Origin: Sporomusa ovata DSM 2662 | GTDB lineage: Bacteria > Bacillota > Negativicutes > Sporomusales > Sporomusaceae | Direction of reading: 5' to 3' | Assembly (NCBI RefSeq): GCF_000445445.1 | Contig: NZ_ASXP01000002.1 | Coordinates: forward strand, 1,131,001-1,195,000 | Length of the DNA stretch: 64,000 nucleotides | Shown here: positions 31,820-41,034 of the stretch, piece after piece | How the letters are laid out: each line of letters opens with the position of its first letter | Position numbering within the stretch: the first letter of the stretch is position 1 | Position numbers and translations under genes: made by a program | Notes under the pieces: model-generated | Told to the model about the DNA's origin: nothing | What the model saw: only the letters and a program-made list of their open reading frames with translations | The model's database searches: none

Positions 31820-34800
31820 ATGCTCAATAAATTAATCGAGTTTTCCTTGAAAAACCGCGTGATTATCCTGGTATTAGCTGCATTGGTCATTGTTTGGGGA
31901 GTCTTTGCCGTGCGTGACACCCCTATCGATGCCTTTCCTGACCTCAGTGAAAACCAGGTGCTTGTCTCAGCCGATTGGATGGGCCGGGGTCCACAGGAAA
32001 TTCAGGATCAGGTCACTTATCCGCTGGAGACTGCTTTGCGGGGGCTGCCAAATGTTAAAGAAGTACGGTCGGCTTCGTCCTTTGGGATGTCACTTATAAC
32101 CGTAATCTTTGAAGACGGGGTAGAGCCTTATTTTGCCCGCCAAGTTGTGAACGAAAAAGTGCAGCAAGCCATTCCCCAATTGCCAAGCGGCGTGCAACCG
32201 GCCTTGGGACCTGTTAGCACACCGATGGGTCAGGTTTTTATGTATACTGTAGAAAGCGACCGCCACAACCTGGCGGATTTGCGTACTGTTCAGGATTTTA
32301 CCATCAAACAGCAACTGAGCGCAGTTCCCGGAGTAGCTGAAGTTGCCAGCGTTGGTGGTTATGTGATGCAGTATCAGATCAATCTAGATCCGCACCTCTT
32401 GCAAAGCTACCGGGTTACGTTGAACCAGGTATTTGGGGCAATCAGCACTAATAATGCCAACATCGGCGCCAAAGTAGTGGAGCAAAACGGTCAGGAATTT
32501 ATTATCCGCGGCTTGGGATTAATCCAGTCGATTGACGATATTAAAAATATTGTGGTTACCCAAAACAACAATGTGCCCATATATATCAAAGATGTAGCCA
32601 ATGTGACCGTCGGCCCGGATTTTCGCCGGGGCGTGTTGACCAAATCCGGTTATGAAGCGGCCGGTGGGATTGTCATTCAGCGTATGGGCGAAAACACGCT
32701 GAACGTCATTGAGCAAGTAAAAACCAAGATAGCCGAAATTGAACCAACCTTACCGGCAGGCATGCGGATTGTACCTTTTTACGACCAGACCGACCTGGTG
32801 AAAAAAGCGGTCAGTACTCTGACCCGGGCCTTGATTGAAGAATTTATTTTAGTCTCGATCATTGTCATCATCTTTTTAGGAAATGTCCGGTCCAGCTTGA
32901 TTGTGACCAGTGCCATTCCTATCGGTATCTTGATTGCGCTCATTGCCATGAAACAGATTCACCTGTCGGCCAACTTAATGTCACTTGGCGGCATTGCTAT
33001 CGGCATCGGGGTCATGACCGACGCGGCCATTGTCATGGTGGAAAACATTTACCGGCATTTGGCAGAAGATGGCGGCCGGCGCAGCATTGTTGATGTAACG
33101 ATGGAAGCGGCCCAAGAAGTAGCCGCACCAATTTTCTTTTCCATTGCTATTATCATTGTCACTTTTTTGCCGGTGTTTACGATGACCGGGACTGAAGGCA
33201 AGATGTATACTCCGATGGCCTGGGCTAAATCCTTTGCCATGAGTGGTTCGCTGCTGCTGGCTTTCACCTTGGTACCGGTGCTGTGCACCCTGCTACTCAA
33301 AGGTAAAATTAAAGAAAAGGACACTTGGATTGTTGCTAAATTGCATCAATGGTATGTTCCTACCTTAAAATCGGTATTAAACCACAGTAAGGCTACAATT
33401 ATTATCGCAGTGATTGTAATGATGGCCGGATTCTCGTTGTTGCCTTTAATCGGCACCACCTTCATGCCGGCTTTAGATGAAGGGACATTTCTTGTTATGC
33501 CGACCATGCTGCCGAGTGTATCACTTACGGAAGCGTTGGAAGCTGCTAAAACCATGGATAAAGTTATCATGGACATTCCGGAAATCAACATGTCGGTGGG
33601 GAAAGTGGGCCGGGCTGAGTCAGCCATGGACCCGGCACCAATTAGTATGATTGAAACCATTGTCACATTAAAGCCCAAAGACCAGTGGCGTTCGGGAATG
33701 ACCAAGGAAGTAATTGAACAGGAAATAATGGTCAAACTGGCTAATATTCCTGGACTTAATTTAGCCTTTACCCAGCCTATTGCCGGTCGGTTATCTATGC
33801 TGACCACCGGAGTTCGTACCGAACTCGGTATTAAGCTCTATGGGGAAGACCTGCAGGTGTTGCAGCAAAAAGCTTTTGACATTGAAAAGGCACTGGCAAC
33901 CGTGCCGGGAGTCAGCGATCTGTTGGCCGAGCGGGTTTTTGGCGCTTCGTATCTGGAAATTCAGGTCAACCGGGAAAAAGCAGCCCGGTACGGTCTCAAC
34001 ATTGCCGATGTGGAAGATGCCATTGAATTAGCGGTAGGTGGCAAAACTGCCACCACTACTATCGAAGGCCGCAAACGCTTTAATGTCTTGGTACGTTACA
34101 ACCGGGAAAACCGGGAGACCATTGACGCCATGCAAAACATTCTCATTCCGGTAACCGGTGGCGGTGCTGCTGCGAAAAGCAGCGGTGGAGGAATGGGCGG
34201 TATGGGTGGCGGCAGAGCTGCTACCGCGGCTGGGCCGGCTACCGGCGCCTACGTGCCGTTGGGCGAAGTGGCAGAGTTCCAGGTCGTAAACGGTCCATCA
34301 ATGATCAGTAGTGAAAATGGTGTCTACCGGATGATTGTGCAGATGAATACCCGGGGGCGGGATGTGGTTAGTTTTGTTGACGAAGCGAACAAGGTCATTA
34401 AGGAAAAGGTCGATTTGCCTGCCGGTTATTCTCTGAAATGGACCGGCCAGTATGAAAATCAGCAACGGGCGAAAGATCGGTTGTCGATAGTGGTGCCAGC
34501 AGTCATCGTGCTTACCTTTTTCTTACTCTATATGACCTTTAAGTCGGCAAGTGATGCCTTTCTCATCCTGATGAATATTCCTTTCTCCTTAGTGGGCGGC
34601 ATTGTAGCCATGTATGTTACTGGCACCTACATGACGGTAGCATCAGCTGTCGGCTTCATCGCTCTGTTTGGGATTGCGGTCCAAAACGGAGTCATCATGA
34701 TAACCTATATTAAACACCTGCGAGGCCAGCGAACGTTGGAAGAAGCTATCATTGAAGGCGCATTCACTCGCTTGCGACCGGTAATGATTACTGCCCTTGT

Positions 34801-34996
34801 CGCCAGTTTGGGCTTGTTTCCGTTACTCTTAGCAACAGGCACCGGCGCTGAGGTGCAGCGGCCGATGGCCACGGTCGTTGTCGGCGGTCTGGTTACCTCC
34901 ACGATTTTGACTCTAATCGTGCTGCCCTGCATCTATTTGGTCTGGAATCAGTGGCGTGAGCGCAAGAAGCCAGGTAATTCATATACTATTGATTAA
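31820..34996 (+). CDS. Heavy-metal RND efflux pump (CusA-like)
   Basis: The 1058-residue proton-driven inner-membrane pump has the full RND layout. The TM4 signature GVMTDAAIVMVEN resembles the CusA (monovalent Cu/Ag, HME4) type rather than the CzcA DFG-DGA type. Relative to CusA it contains a Gly/Ala/Ser/Met-rich insertion of about 30 residues near residue 780 (34150-34245), just before the conserved YVPLGEVAEF. It is preceded by the adaptor and channel genes with 11-29 base gaps. Function as Cu/Ag efflux is a family inference. Confidence 0.9.
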   Translation: MLNKLIEFSLKNRVIILVLAALVIVWGVFAVRDTPIDAFPDLSENQVLVSADWMGRGPQEIQDQVTYPLETALRGLPNVKEVRSASSFGMSLITVIFEDGVEPYFARQVVNEKVQQAIPQLPSGVQPALGPVSTPMGQVFMYTVESDRHNLADLRTVQDFTIKQQLSAVPGVAEVASVGGYVMQYQINLDPHLLQSYRVTLNQVFGAISTNNANIGAKVVEQNGQEFIIRGLGLIQSIDDIKNIVVTQNNNVPIYIKDVANVTVGPDFRRGVLTKSGYEAAGGIVIQRMGENTLNVIEQVKTKIAEIEPTLPAGMRIVPFYDQTDLVKKAVSTLTRALIEEFILVSIIVIIFLGNVRSSLIVTSAIPIGILIALIAMKQIHLSANLMSLGGIAIGIGVMTDAAIVMVENIYRHLAEDGGRRSIVDVTMEAAQEVAAPIFFSIAIIIVTFLPVFTMTGTEGKMYTPMAWAKSFAMSGSLLLAFTLVPVLCTLLLKGKIKEKDTWIVAKLHQWYVPTLKSVLNHSKATIIIAVIVMMAGFSLLPLIGTTFMPALDEGTFLVMPTMLPSVSLTEALEAAKTMDKVIMDIPEINMSVGKVGRAESAMDPAPISMIETIVTLKPKDQWRSGMTKEVIEQEIMVKLANIPGLNLAFTQPIAGRLSMLTTGVRTELGIKLYGEDLQVLQQKAFDIEKALATVPGVSDLLAERVFGASYLEIQVNREKAARYGLNIADVEDAIELAVGGKTATTTIEGRKRFNVLVRYNRENRETIDAMQNILIPVTGGGAAAKSSGGGMGGMGGGRAATAAGPATGAYVPLGEVAEFQVVNGPSMISSENGVYRMIVQMNTRGRDVVSFVDEANKVIKEKVDLPAGYSLKWTGQYENQQRAKDRLSIVVPAVIVLTFFLLYMTFKSASDAFLILMNIPFSLVGGIVAMYVTGTYMTVASAVGFIALFGIAVQNGVIMITYIKHLRGQRTLEEAIIEGAFTRLRPVMITALVASLGLFPLLLATGTGAEVQRPMATVVVGGLVTSTILTLIVLPCIYLVWNQWRERKKPGNSYTID

Positions 34997-35023
34997 ACTT
35001 GTTTAGCTAAAGTTAAGCAGCAA

Positions 35024-35053
35024 ACTGCGGTGGGAATTCTACCCCCGCCGCAG
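35024..35053 (+). other. GC-rich hairpin between the pump and lipoprotein genes
   Basis: CTGCGGTGGG pairs with CCCCCGCCGCAG across a short AT loop. There is no T run, so it is more likely an mRNA-processing or stabilising stem, or a weak attenuator, than a terminator. Confidence 0.5.
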
Positions 35054-35107
35054 AAAATTACGTAACCCGAAATAAGATTTATGAAATCAATTGGAGGCTA
35101 TTAAATT

Positions 35108-35566
35108 ATGAAAAAAAGTAAAGTATTGTTTGGCGTTTTAGCAATTATCGCAGTGGTGTCTCTGGTTGCCGGTTGCGGCTCCAGTGAAAAAACGGCTGTC
35201 AAACCGTCTGCCAGTCAAGAGCAAGCAGCGAGTCATCAGGGGCATAGCGCAGCAATGCCGAAGGAAGACCCGATGCCCATGATGAAAGACCTGGATAAAA
35301 ACCTGCAAGACGTGGTCAAGCAAGTGAAGGCCGGCCAAACGATGGATGCGCAAAAGAGCGCCGCACAACTTGTAAGTACCACCGATAAGGTTATGCCTCA
35401 TATGATGGATGTTGGTTTAAAAGATAACCTGCGTAAAGCGGCAGTTGAGATTAAAGACAGTGTAAACGCAGGTAAAACAGATCCCAGTGCCCTAGAGGGT
35501 AAAGTAAAGGCTATGCAGGACCTTATGAAGCAGACTACCACTCATCTGCAGACCATGAGTCATTAA
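35108..35566 (+). CDS. His/Met-containing lipoprotein of the efflux operon
   Basis: The 152-residue protein has a lipoprotein signal (VSLVAGC), a linker with HQGHSAAMPKEDPMPMM, and a helical C-terminal domain (about residues 60-150) ending HLQTMSH. The clustered His and Met residues suggest periplasmic metal capture for the CusCBA-like pump, playing a CusF-like role without CusF homology. It lies 110 bases after the pump gene, probably in the same transcript. Confidence 0.75.
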   Translation: MKKSKVLFGVLAIIAVVSLVAGCGSSEKTAVKPSASQEQAASHQGHSAAMPKEDPMPMMKDLDKNLQDVVKQVKAGQTMDAQKSAAQLVSTTDKVMPHMMDVGLKDNLRKAAVEIKDSVNAGKTDPSALEGKVKAMQDLMKQTTTHLQTMSH

Positions 35567-35599
35567 TTGGCTCGGAAAGGGAGAGCGGACGATGATCAG

Positions 35600-35728
35600 A
35601 TGGATAAAATGATTCCGGTTAAACTTCGCCGTAAGGCAGTTGAGCAGGCTGCAGGAAGGGTATTAGAGGTAGAAGCAGGTACAGGAGCCAATCTGGAAGT
35701 GATTTTGCAACCTTCAATTCATAAGTAA
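35600..35728 (+). pseudogene. N-terminal fragment of a class I SAM methyltransferase
   Basis: The 42-residue frame from ATG 35600 contains RVLEVEAGTGANLEVI, matching motif I (VLEVGxGTGxNL) of SAM-dependent methyltransferases, and stops shortly after. No downstream continuation is found before the regulator gene. The ribosome site is poor. It looks like the remnant of an inserted or deleted methyltransferase gene. Confidence 0.55.
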
Positions 35729-35749
35729 TTCATATTTGCTTTGTATAAT
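35718..35749 (+). promoter_or_regulatory. Promoter of the second two-component system with two TTCA boxes
   Basis: TTCATAA (35718) and TTCATAT (35729) are 11 bp apart, followed after 11 bases by TATAAT (35744-35749). The layout is the same as in the cus-like, uppP and LTA-synthase-like promoters, implying autoregulation by the response regulator. Confidence 0.65.
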
Positions 35750-35842
35750 ATGAATAAATGGTAAAATTAAAATTAAGAATGGCTTCATATCATAGATGTC
35801 AGTAATGCTTACTAAAGGATACCAGGCTGAGGAGGGAAGAAC

Positions 35843-36538
35843 ATGATCCCAAGGTCGGTTTTAATTGTTGATGATGATGTAAAACTGGTAGAGTTGCTGC
35901 AATTGTATTTTCAAAAAGATGGATTTATTGTATTTACTGCTAATGATGGTCTTGCCGCTTTGAAAATCGCTCATGAGAAAGGGCCCGATATCCTGGTGCT
36001 GGACTTAATGCTTCCAGGAATGGATGGCTGGGATATCTGCAGGACCTTAAGGCGGGATAGTGAAGTACCGATAGTAATGCTGACCGCCCGGGATGAAGTA
36101 AGCGACAGATTAGTTGGTCTAGAGATTGGTGCCGATGACTATGTGACGAAACCCTTTAGCCCCAAAGAAGTGGTGGCTCGTGTCAAAGCTATTTTGCGCC
36201 GGACAAAGCAGATAACGGTGAAAACTCAGCCGGTTCGATTGGGAGATGTAGTCATTGACTTGAATCAGTTTCAGGTAATAAAAGGCGGACAACCTGTAGA
36301 ACTTACGCCGACTGAGTTTAAGATCCTGGAACTATTGGCTGGTCATCCAGGTAGGGTATTTAGTCGCCTGCAAATTGTTGAGCAGACCCAGGGTTATTCC
36401 TTCGAGAGCTATGAACGCACCATTGATGCACATATCAAGAATTTGCGGCGAAAGATTGAGAATAACCCCAAAGAACCGGAATACATCCAAACTGTCTATG
36501 GCGTTGGTTACCGTATGGCAGGTACCCAAAATGAATAG
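35843..36538 (+). CDS. OmpR/PhoB-family response regulator (efflux-linked)
   Basis: The 231-residue regulator has a receiver domain (VDDDVKLV, phospho-acceptor Asp in VLDLMLPGMDGW, Lys in VTKPFSPKE) and a winged-helix domain (LTPTEFKIL, RTIDAHIKNLRRKIE, TVYGVGYRM). It overlaps the kinase gene by 8 bases. Location after the Cus-like genes suggests a CusR-like metal or envelope-stress regulator. It is the best candidate for binding TTCA-N7-TTCA arrays. Confidence 0.92.
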   Translation: MIPRSVLIVDDDVKLVELLQLYFQKDGFIVFTANDGLAALKIAHEKGPDILVLDLMLPGMDGWDICRTLRRDSEVPIVMLTARDEVSDRLVGLEIGADDYVTKPFSPKEVVARVKAILRRTKQITVKTQPVRLGDVVIDLNQFQVIKGGQPVELTPTEFKILELLAGHPGRVFSRLQIVEQTQGYSFESYERTIDAHIKNLRRKIENNPKEPEYIQTVYGVGYRMAGTQNE

Positions 36539-37676
36539 TATTATCTATCGGATTACCGGACTCATGTTTCTGGCAGTAGCGATAACCGTATTTTTGCTTA
36601 TCTATTTGGCTAATATGCAAATGACCGATTTGTTCCAAGAGTATGTTACTGTTCAGCAAATAGAAATGCACCAATTGACTCACCTGAACCCTGGCGGTGA
36701 GGGACAGGCTGTCATGCTGGGCACATCAGAGCTGAATTTTTTAACATCAGTTCATCAGTCGCTTATTTGGGTTGGCGTAGCCTTATTAGTAGCAGGATTG
36801 GCTGCAAGCTATGCTTTAGCCTGCAGTATTACTACACCGCTACGAAAATTGAGTGCTGCCGCTATTGAGATTGAGCGGGGTAATTTTGCTCAGAAGGTAC
36901 CTGTAACCACCACTGATGAAGTGGGAAGTCTTGCTGTGATATTTAACAGCATGGCAGAAACACTTGATAATAACAGTAAGCTGAGGCAGCAGTTTCTTGC
37001 CAACATCGCCCATGAACTACGCACGCCGCTGGCGGTTATCCAGGGCCACCTGGAGGGGATGATTGATGGCATTATTGAGCCTAATCCCAAACAGTTGACT
37101 TCTCTTCACGAAGAAGCTGTCCGCTTATCACGTTTAATTACAGATCTAAAAGAACTATCGCTGGCAGAAGTTCGCCAACTGTCATTGGAAGTTAAGGCGG
37201 TTGATGTTAATCAGATGATTGAGCAAGCCTTATATATGTTAAAACCACTCGCCGATGAAAAAAATATGTTCATTGAGCAAAGCTTGACGCCGGAATTGCC
37301 ACCAATTATGGCTGATGCGGATAGAATTTGCCAGATATTCTATAATCTTATCACTAATGCCATTCGCTATGCAGCAACTGGTGGGCGAGTAGCCATTTCT
37401 ACCGAACTAACCCAGCTGGAGGATCAATCCTGGGTAAAGGTTAGTGTTGCCGATAATGGCCCAGGTATTAATGCCGTTGATGTACCTTATATTTTTGACC
37501 ATTTTTATCGCGGTGATAAGTCACGGGATAGAAGAAGCGGGGGTACAGGCCTTGGCCTGGCTATCGTCAAACAACTTGCAGAAATTCATGGTGGTAAAGT
37601 ACAGGTAGAAAGCAATGTCGGCAAAGGAAGCACGTTCTACGTCCTGTTGCCGGCAAAATTTTGCGAAAAGCCATAA
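36531..37676 (+). CDS. Membrane sensor histidine kinase of the efflux-linked system
   Basis: ATG 36531 overlaps the regulator stop; the longer upstream frame lies inside the regulator gene and is discarded. The 381-residue kinase has two membrane helices (about residues 7-27 and 77-100) enclosing a short periplasmic loop of about 50 residues with EMHQLTHLN, then HAMP, HisKA (IAHELRTPLAVIQGH), and HATPase (NLITNAIRY, DNGPGI, GGTGLGLAI). The small His/Met-containing loop could sense metal, but is too short for a folded CusS-type sensor. Confidence 0.9.
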   Translation: MNSIIYRITGLMFLAVAITVFLLIYLANMQMTDLFQEYVTVQQIEMHQLTHLNPGGEGQAVMLGTSELNFLTSVHQSLIWVGVALLVAGLAASYALACSITTPLRKLSAAAIEIERGNFAQKVPVTTTDEVGSLAVIFNSMAETLDNNSKLRQQFLANIAHELRTPLAVIQGHLEGMIDGIIEPNPKQLTSLHEEAVRLSRLITDLKELSLAEVRQLSLEVKAVDVNQMIEQALYMLKPLADEKNMFIEQSLTPELPPIMADADRICQIFYNLITNAIRYAATGGRVAISTELTQLEDQSWVKVSVADNGPGINAVDVPYIFDHFYRGDKSRDRRSGGTGLGLAIVKQLAEIHGGKVQVESNVGKGSTFYVLLPAKFCEKP

Positions 37677-37719
37677 TATCTTCAATAGTCGATGATTTTT
37701 AACAAAAAGAGGCGATTAC

Positions 37720-38007
37720 ATGTCTGAGATTATTGATATCCAGCCGGTAATGACTGCGTTGTCGGGTGAGTCAGTCATTTTTGAGACGGTTGATTGTTAT
37801 AATGAGCAAATAACTAGTAATGCGACCTTGTTTTGCGATATCAAGAAAGAAGTAAATAATCCGGCAACAGGTCCTTTGTATATTGAAGGGGCGGAGCCGG
37901 GAGACATCAGTGATGGTACTGGTCCCAATACTTCCCGAAGATTTGAAAAAGTTTTGAAAGAATTTTTGCTGTTCCGGCATGTCTGTTTTTCTGTCCCAAA
38001 GAGTTAA
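37720..38007 (+). pseudogene. N-terminal remnant of an acetamidase/formamidase
   Basis: The first 65 or so residues (PVMTALSGESVIFETVDCYNEQ..., NPATGPLYIEGAEPGD) match the N-terminal region of the acetamidase/formamidase (FmdA) family. After EGAEPGD the expected sequence is lost; a VMVLVP segment reminiscent of the next family block is found in another frame at about 37908. The rest of the 300-residue enzyme is absent. An internal deletion with a frameshift is likely. Confidence 0.6.
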
Positions 38008-38010
38008 TCA

Positions 38011-38046
38011 AAAACAGGGAGAGCCATTAGGCTTCTCCCTGTTTTT
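38011..38046 (+). terminator. Bidirectional intrinsic terminator
   Basis: AAAACAGGGAGA (38011-38022) pairs with TCTCCCTGTTTT (38034-38045), flanked by A and T runs. It separates the remnant from the convergent TCA operon. Confidence 0.85.
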
Positions 38047-38076
38047 TCGCAATAAGATATTTTAAAATTTTTTAAA

Positions 38077-39078
38077 TCACAAATTTCGGATGAGTGCCTC
38101 TGTAATGTCCTCGGTTGTGGCCGAACCACCAAGATCAGGAGTGAGCGTCGTTCCCTCAGACAAAACTTTGCTAATGGCCTGTTCGACCCGGGTGCCAATG
38201 TCCCTGGCATCAATGGAATTAAGCAGCATAACGCCAGATAGCAGCAGTGCGATTGGGTTAGCCATATTTTTCCCGGCAATGTCGGGTGCTGTTCCATGAA
38301 CAGCCTCAAAGATAGAACAGTCTGCGCCAATATTAGCTCCAGGCACCACCCCAAGACCGCCTACCAGGCCGGCGCACAGGTCGGATATGATATCACCGTA
38401 CAAATTTGGTGCCAGGAGTATGTCAAATTTCTCCGGAGCGATTACTAGCTGCATACAAAGATTGTCAACAATGACTTCGTTATACTCTATCGACGGATAG
38501 TTAGCAGCAGTTTGCCGGGCACATTCCAGGAAGAGACCGTCTGAAAGTTTCATAATATTTGCTTTGTGCACGGCTGTTACTTTGCGCCGGCCATGGGTAA
38601 CAGCGTAATGAAACGCTGCTTCGGCAATTCGCAGGGAAGCAGCTGCGGTAATGATCTTTATTGATTCGGCAGCGTCTTTGCCTACTTTGTGCTCAATGCC
38701 GGCATAGAGGTCTTCGGTGTTTTCGCGGAAAACCACGAGATCTACATTGTCGTAACGGCTTTTTACTCCAGGCAGTTTCTTTACCGGTCGCAGGTTGCAG
38801 TAAAGATCGAAAGTTTGCCGCAGCGTTACATTGATACTGCGGTGACCTTTGCCGATGTCTGTGGTTAATGGACCTTTGAGAGCCAGGCGGGTTGCTTTTA
38901 TACTGGCTAATGTTTCCTCAGGCAGGGCCGTGCCCAGGGACGCTAATGCTGTATGTCCGGCAGTACAAACATCCCAGGTTACAGGTGCACCGGCGGCTGC
39001 AAATACTGTCTGAACCGCTTTGCTGATTTCCGGCCCAATACCGTCGCCGGGAATGAGAGTTACATTATGCTTATCCAT
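38077..39078 (-). CDS. icd: Isocitrate dehydrogenase (NAD-type)
   Basis: ATG 39078 starts 5 bases after the aconitase stop; a longer frame upstream overlaps aconitase and adds a non-homologous N-terminus. The 333-residue protein has the beta-decarboxylating dehydrogenase fold with RSINVTLRQTFDLYCNLRP (Ser of the isocitrate site), FRENTEDLYAG, HKANIMKLSDGLF, NLYGDIISDLCAG and HGTAPDIAGK. The SxNVxLRxxxD pattern favours isocitrate over isopropylmalate. It completes citrate to 2-oxoglutarate conversion with its two neighbours. Confidence 0.88.
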   Translation of the reverse strand: MDKHNVTLIPGDGIGPEISKAVQTVFAAAGAPVTWDVCTAGHTALASLGTALPEETLASIKATRLALKGPLTTDIGKGHRSINVTLRQTFDLYCNLRPVKKLPGVKSRYDNVDLVVFRENTEDLYAGIEHKVGKDAAESIKIITAAASLRIAEAAFHYAVTHGRRKVTAVHKANIMKLSDGLFLECARQTAANYPSIEYNEVIVDNLCMQLVIAPEKFDILLAPNLYGDIISDLCAGLVGGLGVVPGANIGADCSIFEAVHGTAPDIAGKNMANPIALLLSGVMLLNSIDARDIGTRVEQAISKVLSEGTTLTPDLGGSATTEDITEALIRNL

Positions 39079-39082
39079 GGTC

Positions 39083-41011
39083 TCATTCGCCTCTCTCTCT
39101 GGTGTGATTGAGCAGACCACCGGCAAGCAGTATGCTTTGCTCCCGGCTGGTAAGATCAACTTTTAGTGAGAGGGTGCGCTTTGCTTCTCCATAGGTTGCC
39201 TTAATACTATCACCGGCAAGTATTTGTTCCTGAATGTTTTCTATTATTATTTCCGTTCCAAGCTCTAGTGCAGCATAATCAGAAATGTCATTAAAAGTGA
39301 ACGGAACAATACCGAAATTAATGAGGTTGGCTCTGTGGATACGGGCAAATGATTTCGCAATTACCCCTTTTATCCCCAGATACAAGGGGGCCAGAGCAGC
39401 ATGTTCCCGGCTGGAACCTTGACCGTAATTGTTTCCGGCGACAATAAATCCACCTCTTCTCATAATAGCTCTTTCGGGGAAATTAGGATCAAGGCTATGA
39501 AAACAGTAGTTGGACAAATAAGGGATATTGGAACGGTAGGGCAGCAAATGTGCATGAGAAGGCATAATATGATCGGTAGTTATGTTGTCGCCTGGTTTTA
39601 GCAGAATTTCGCCACAAAGCGCCGGTGGTAGTTTGTCAGCCCGGGGAAAAGGCTTAATGTTAGGACCTCTGATTATTTCAATATCTGAGCCATTCTCCGG
39701 CGGGAGAAGTAAGAGGCTGTTGTCGGCTATTACAGAAACTGCGGTATTGACTGCCGGCGGATTTCCTAGTTCCCGCGGGTCGGTAAGCACTCCTGTTAAG
39801 GCACTGGCGGCTGCAACTTCTGGACTTGTAAGATAAATTTGAGCGTTTGGTGTTCCACTGCGTCCTTCAAAATTGCGATTAAATGTGCGTAGCGATATTC
39901 CGCCTGAGCGGGGCGCCTGCCCCATGCCAATGCAGGGGCCGCAAGCACATTCCAGAATCCGTGCACCTGCCTGAATCATAGCAGCCAGGGCGCCATCTCT
40001 GGCAAGCATCGCCAATACCTGCTTCGAACCCGGAGATATGGCTAGCGAAATGTTTGGATGAACACTTTTTCCTTCAAGAATTTTAGCTACTTTTAGTAAA
40101 TCCGAGTAAGAAGAATTTGTACAACTGCCGATAAGAACCTGGTCTAAAGCGATACCGGACAATTCCCGTACCGGAACAACGTTATCAGGACTGTGTGGCT
40201 TGGCAAGAAGCGGTTCCAGGTCGTTAAGGTTTATAATTACTTCTTCGTCGTAGCGCGCATTATCATCAGCAGTAAGTGAGACCCAGGCATCGTCTCTTCC
40301 CTGGCTGGCAAGGAAAGTCCGGGTTTGCTCATCACTGGGGAAGATGGAGGTTGTAGCACCAAGTTCAGCCCCCATGTTGGTGATTGTTGCTCTATCTGGA
40401 ACAGAAAGCTGAGCCAGGCCCGGACCGCTATATTCGAAGATACGTCCTACTCCGCCTTTTACAGTCAGCCGTCTGAGCAGTTCTAAGATGATGTCTTTTG
40501 CTGACGTCCAGGGGGGTAGTTGTCCTCTTAATTCTACTTTGCAGATACTGGGCATGCGCAGGTAATAGGCTCCACCGGCCATTGCGACTGCTACATCAAG
40601 ACCGCCGGCCCCGATGGCAAGCATCCCCAGACCGCCGGCTGTTGGTGTATGGCTGTCTGAACCGAGCAATGTCCAGCCCGGACGTCCAAAGCGTTCCAAA
40701 TTAACCTGATGACAGATGCCGTTACCGGGTTTAGAGAACACGATGCCGTGTTTGGCAGCCACTGTTTCGATATACCGGTGATCGTCGGCATTTTCGTAGC
40801 CGCACTGCAGGGTATTATGATCAATGTAAGCAACAGACAGTTTCGTTTTAACTCTGGGAATATCTATCGCTTCCAGCTGTAGGTAAGCCATGGTTCCGGT
40901 GGAGTCCTGGGTTAATGTTTGATCAATACGAATAGCTATTTCCGTACCTGATTTTAGTTCTCCACTGACCAAATGAGAACCAAGTATTTTTTCTGTGAGT
41001 GTAAGAGCCAT
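39083..41011 (-). CDS. acnA: Aconitate hydratase
   Basis: The 642-residue protein has the [4Fe-4S] cysteines in GSCTNSSYSDL and CACGPCIGMG, the GSDSHTPTAGGLGMLAIG loop, and C-terminal swivel-domain motifs (GDNITTDHIMPS and GSSREHAALAP). It converts citrate to isocitrate. ATG 41011 follows AAGGAGG. It lies between citrate synthase and isocitrate dehydrogenase on the minus strand with short gaps. Confidence 0.93.
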   Translation of the reverse strand: MALTLTEKILGSHLVSGELKSGTEIAIRIDQTLTQDSTGTMAYLQLEAIDIPRVKTKLSVAYIDHNTLQCGYENADDHRYIETVAAKHGIVFSKPGNGICHQVNLERFGRPGWTLLGSDSHTPTAGGLGMLAIGAGGLDVAVAMAGGAYYLRMPSICKVELRGQLPPWTSAKDIILELLRRLTVKGGVGRIFEYSGPGLAQLSVPDRATITNMGAELGATTSIFPSDEQTRTFLASQGRDDAWVSLTADDNARYDEEVIINLNDLEPLLAKPHSPDNVVPVRELSGIALDQVLIGSCTNSSYSDLLKVAKILEGKSVHPNISLAISPGSKQVLAMLARDGALAAMIQAGARILECACGPCIGMGQAPRSGGISLRTFNRNFEGRSGTPNAQIYLTSPEVAAASALTGVLTDPRELGNPPAVNTAVSVIADNSLLLLPPENGSDIEIIRGPNIKPFPRADKLPPALCGEILLKPGDNITTDHIMPSHAHLLPYRSNIPYLSNYCFHSLDPNFPERAIMRRGGFIVAGNNYGQGSSREHAALAPLYLGIKGVIAKSFARIHRANLINFGIVPFTFNDISDYAALELGTEIIIENIQEQILAGDSIKATYGEAKRTLSLKVDLTSREQSILLAGGLLNHTRERGE

Positions 41012-41034
41012 AGTTTTTCCTCCTTATAGCGGCA

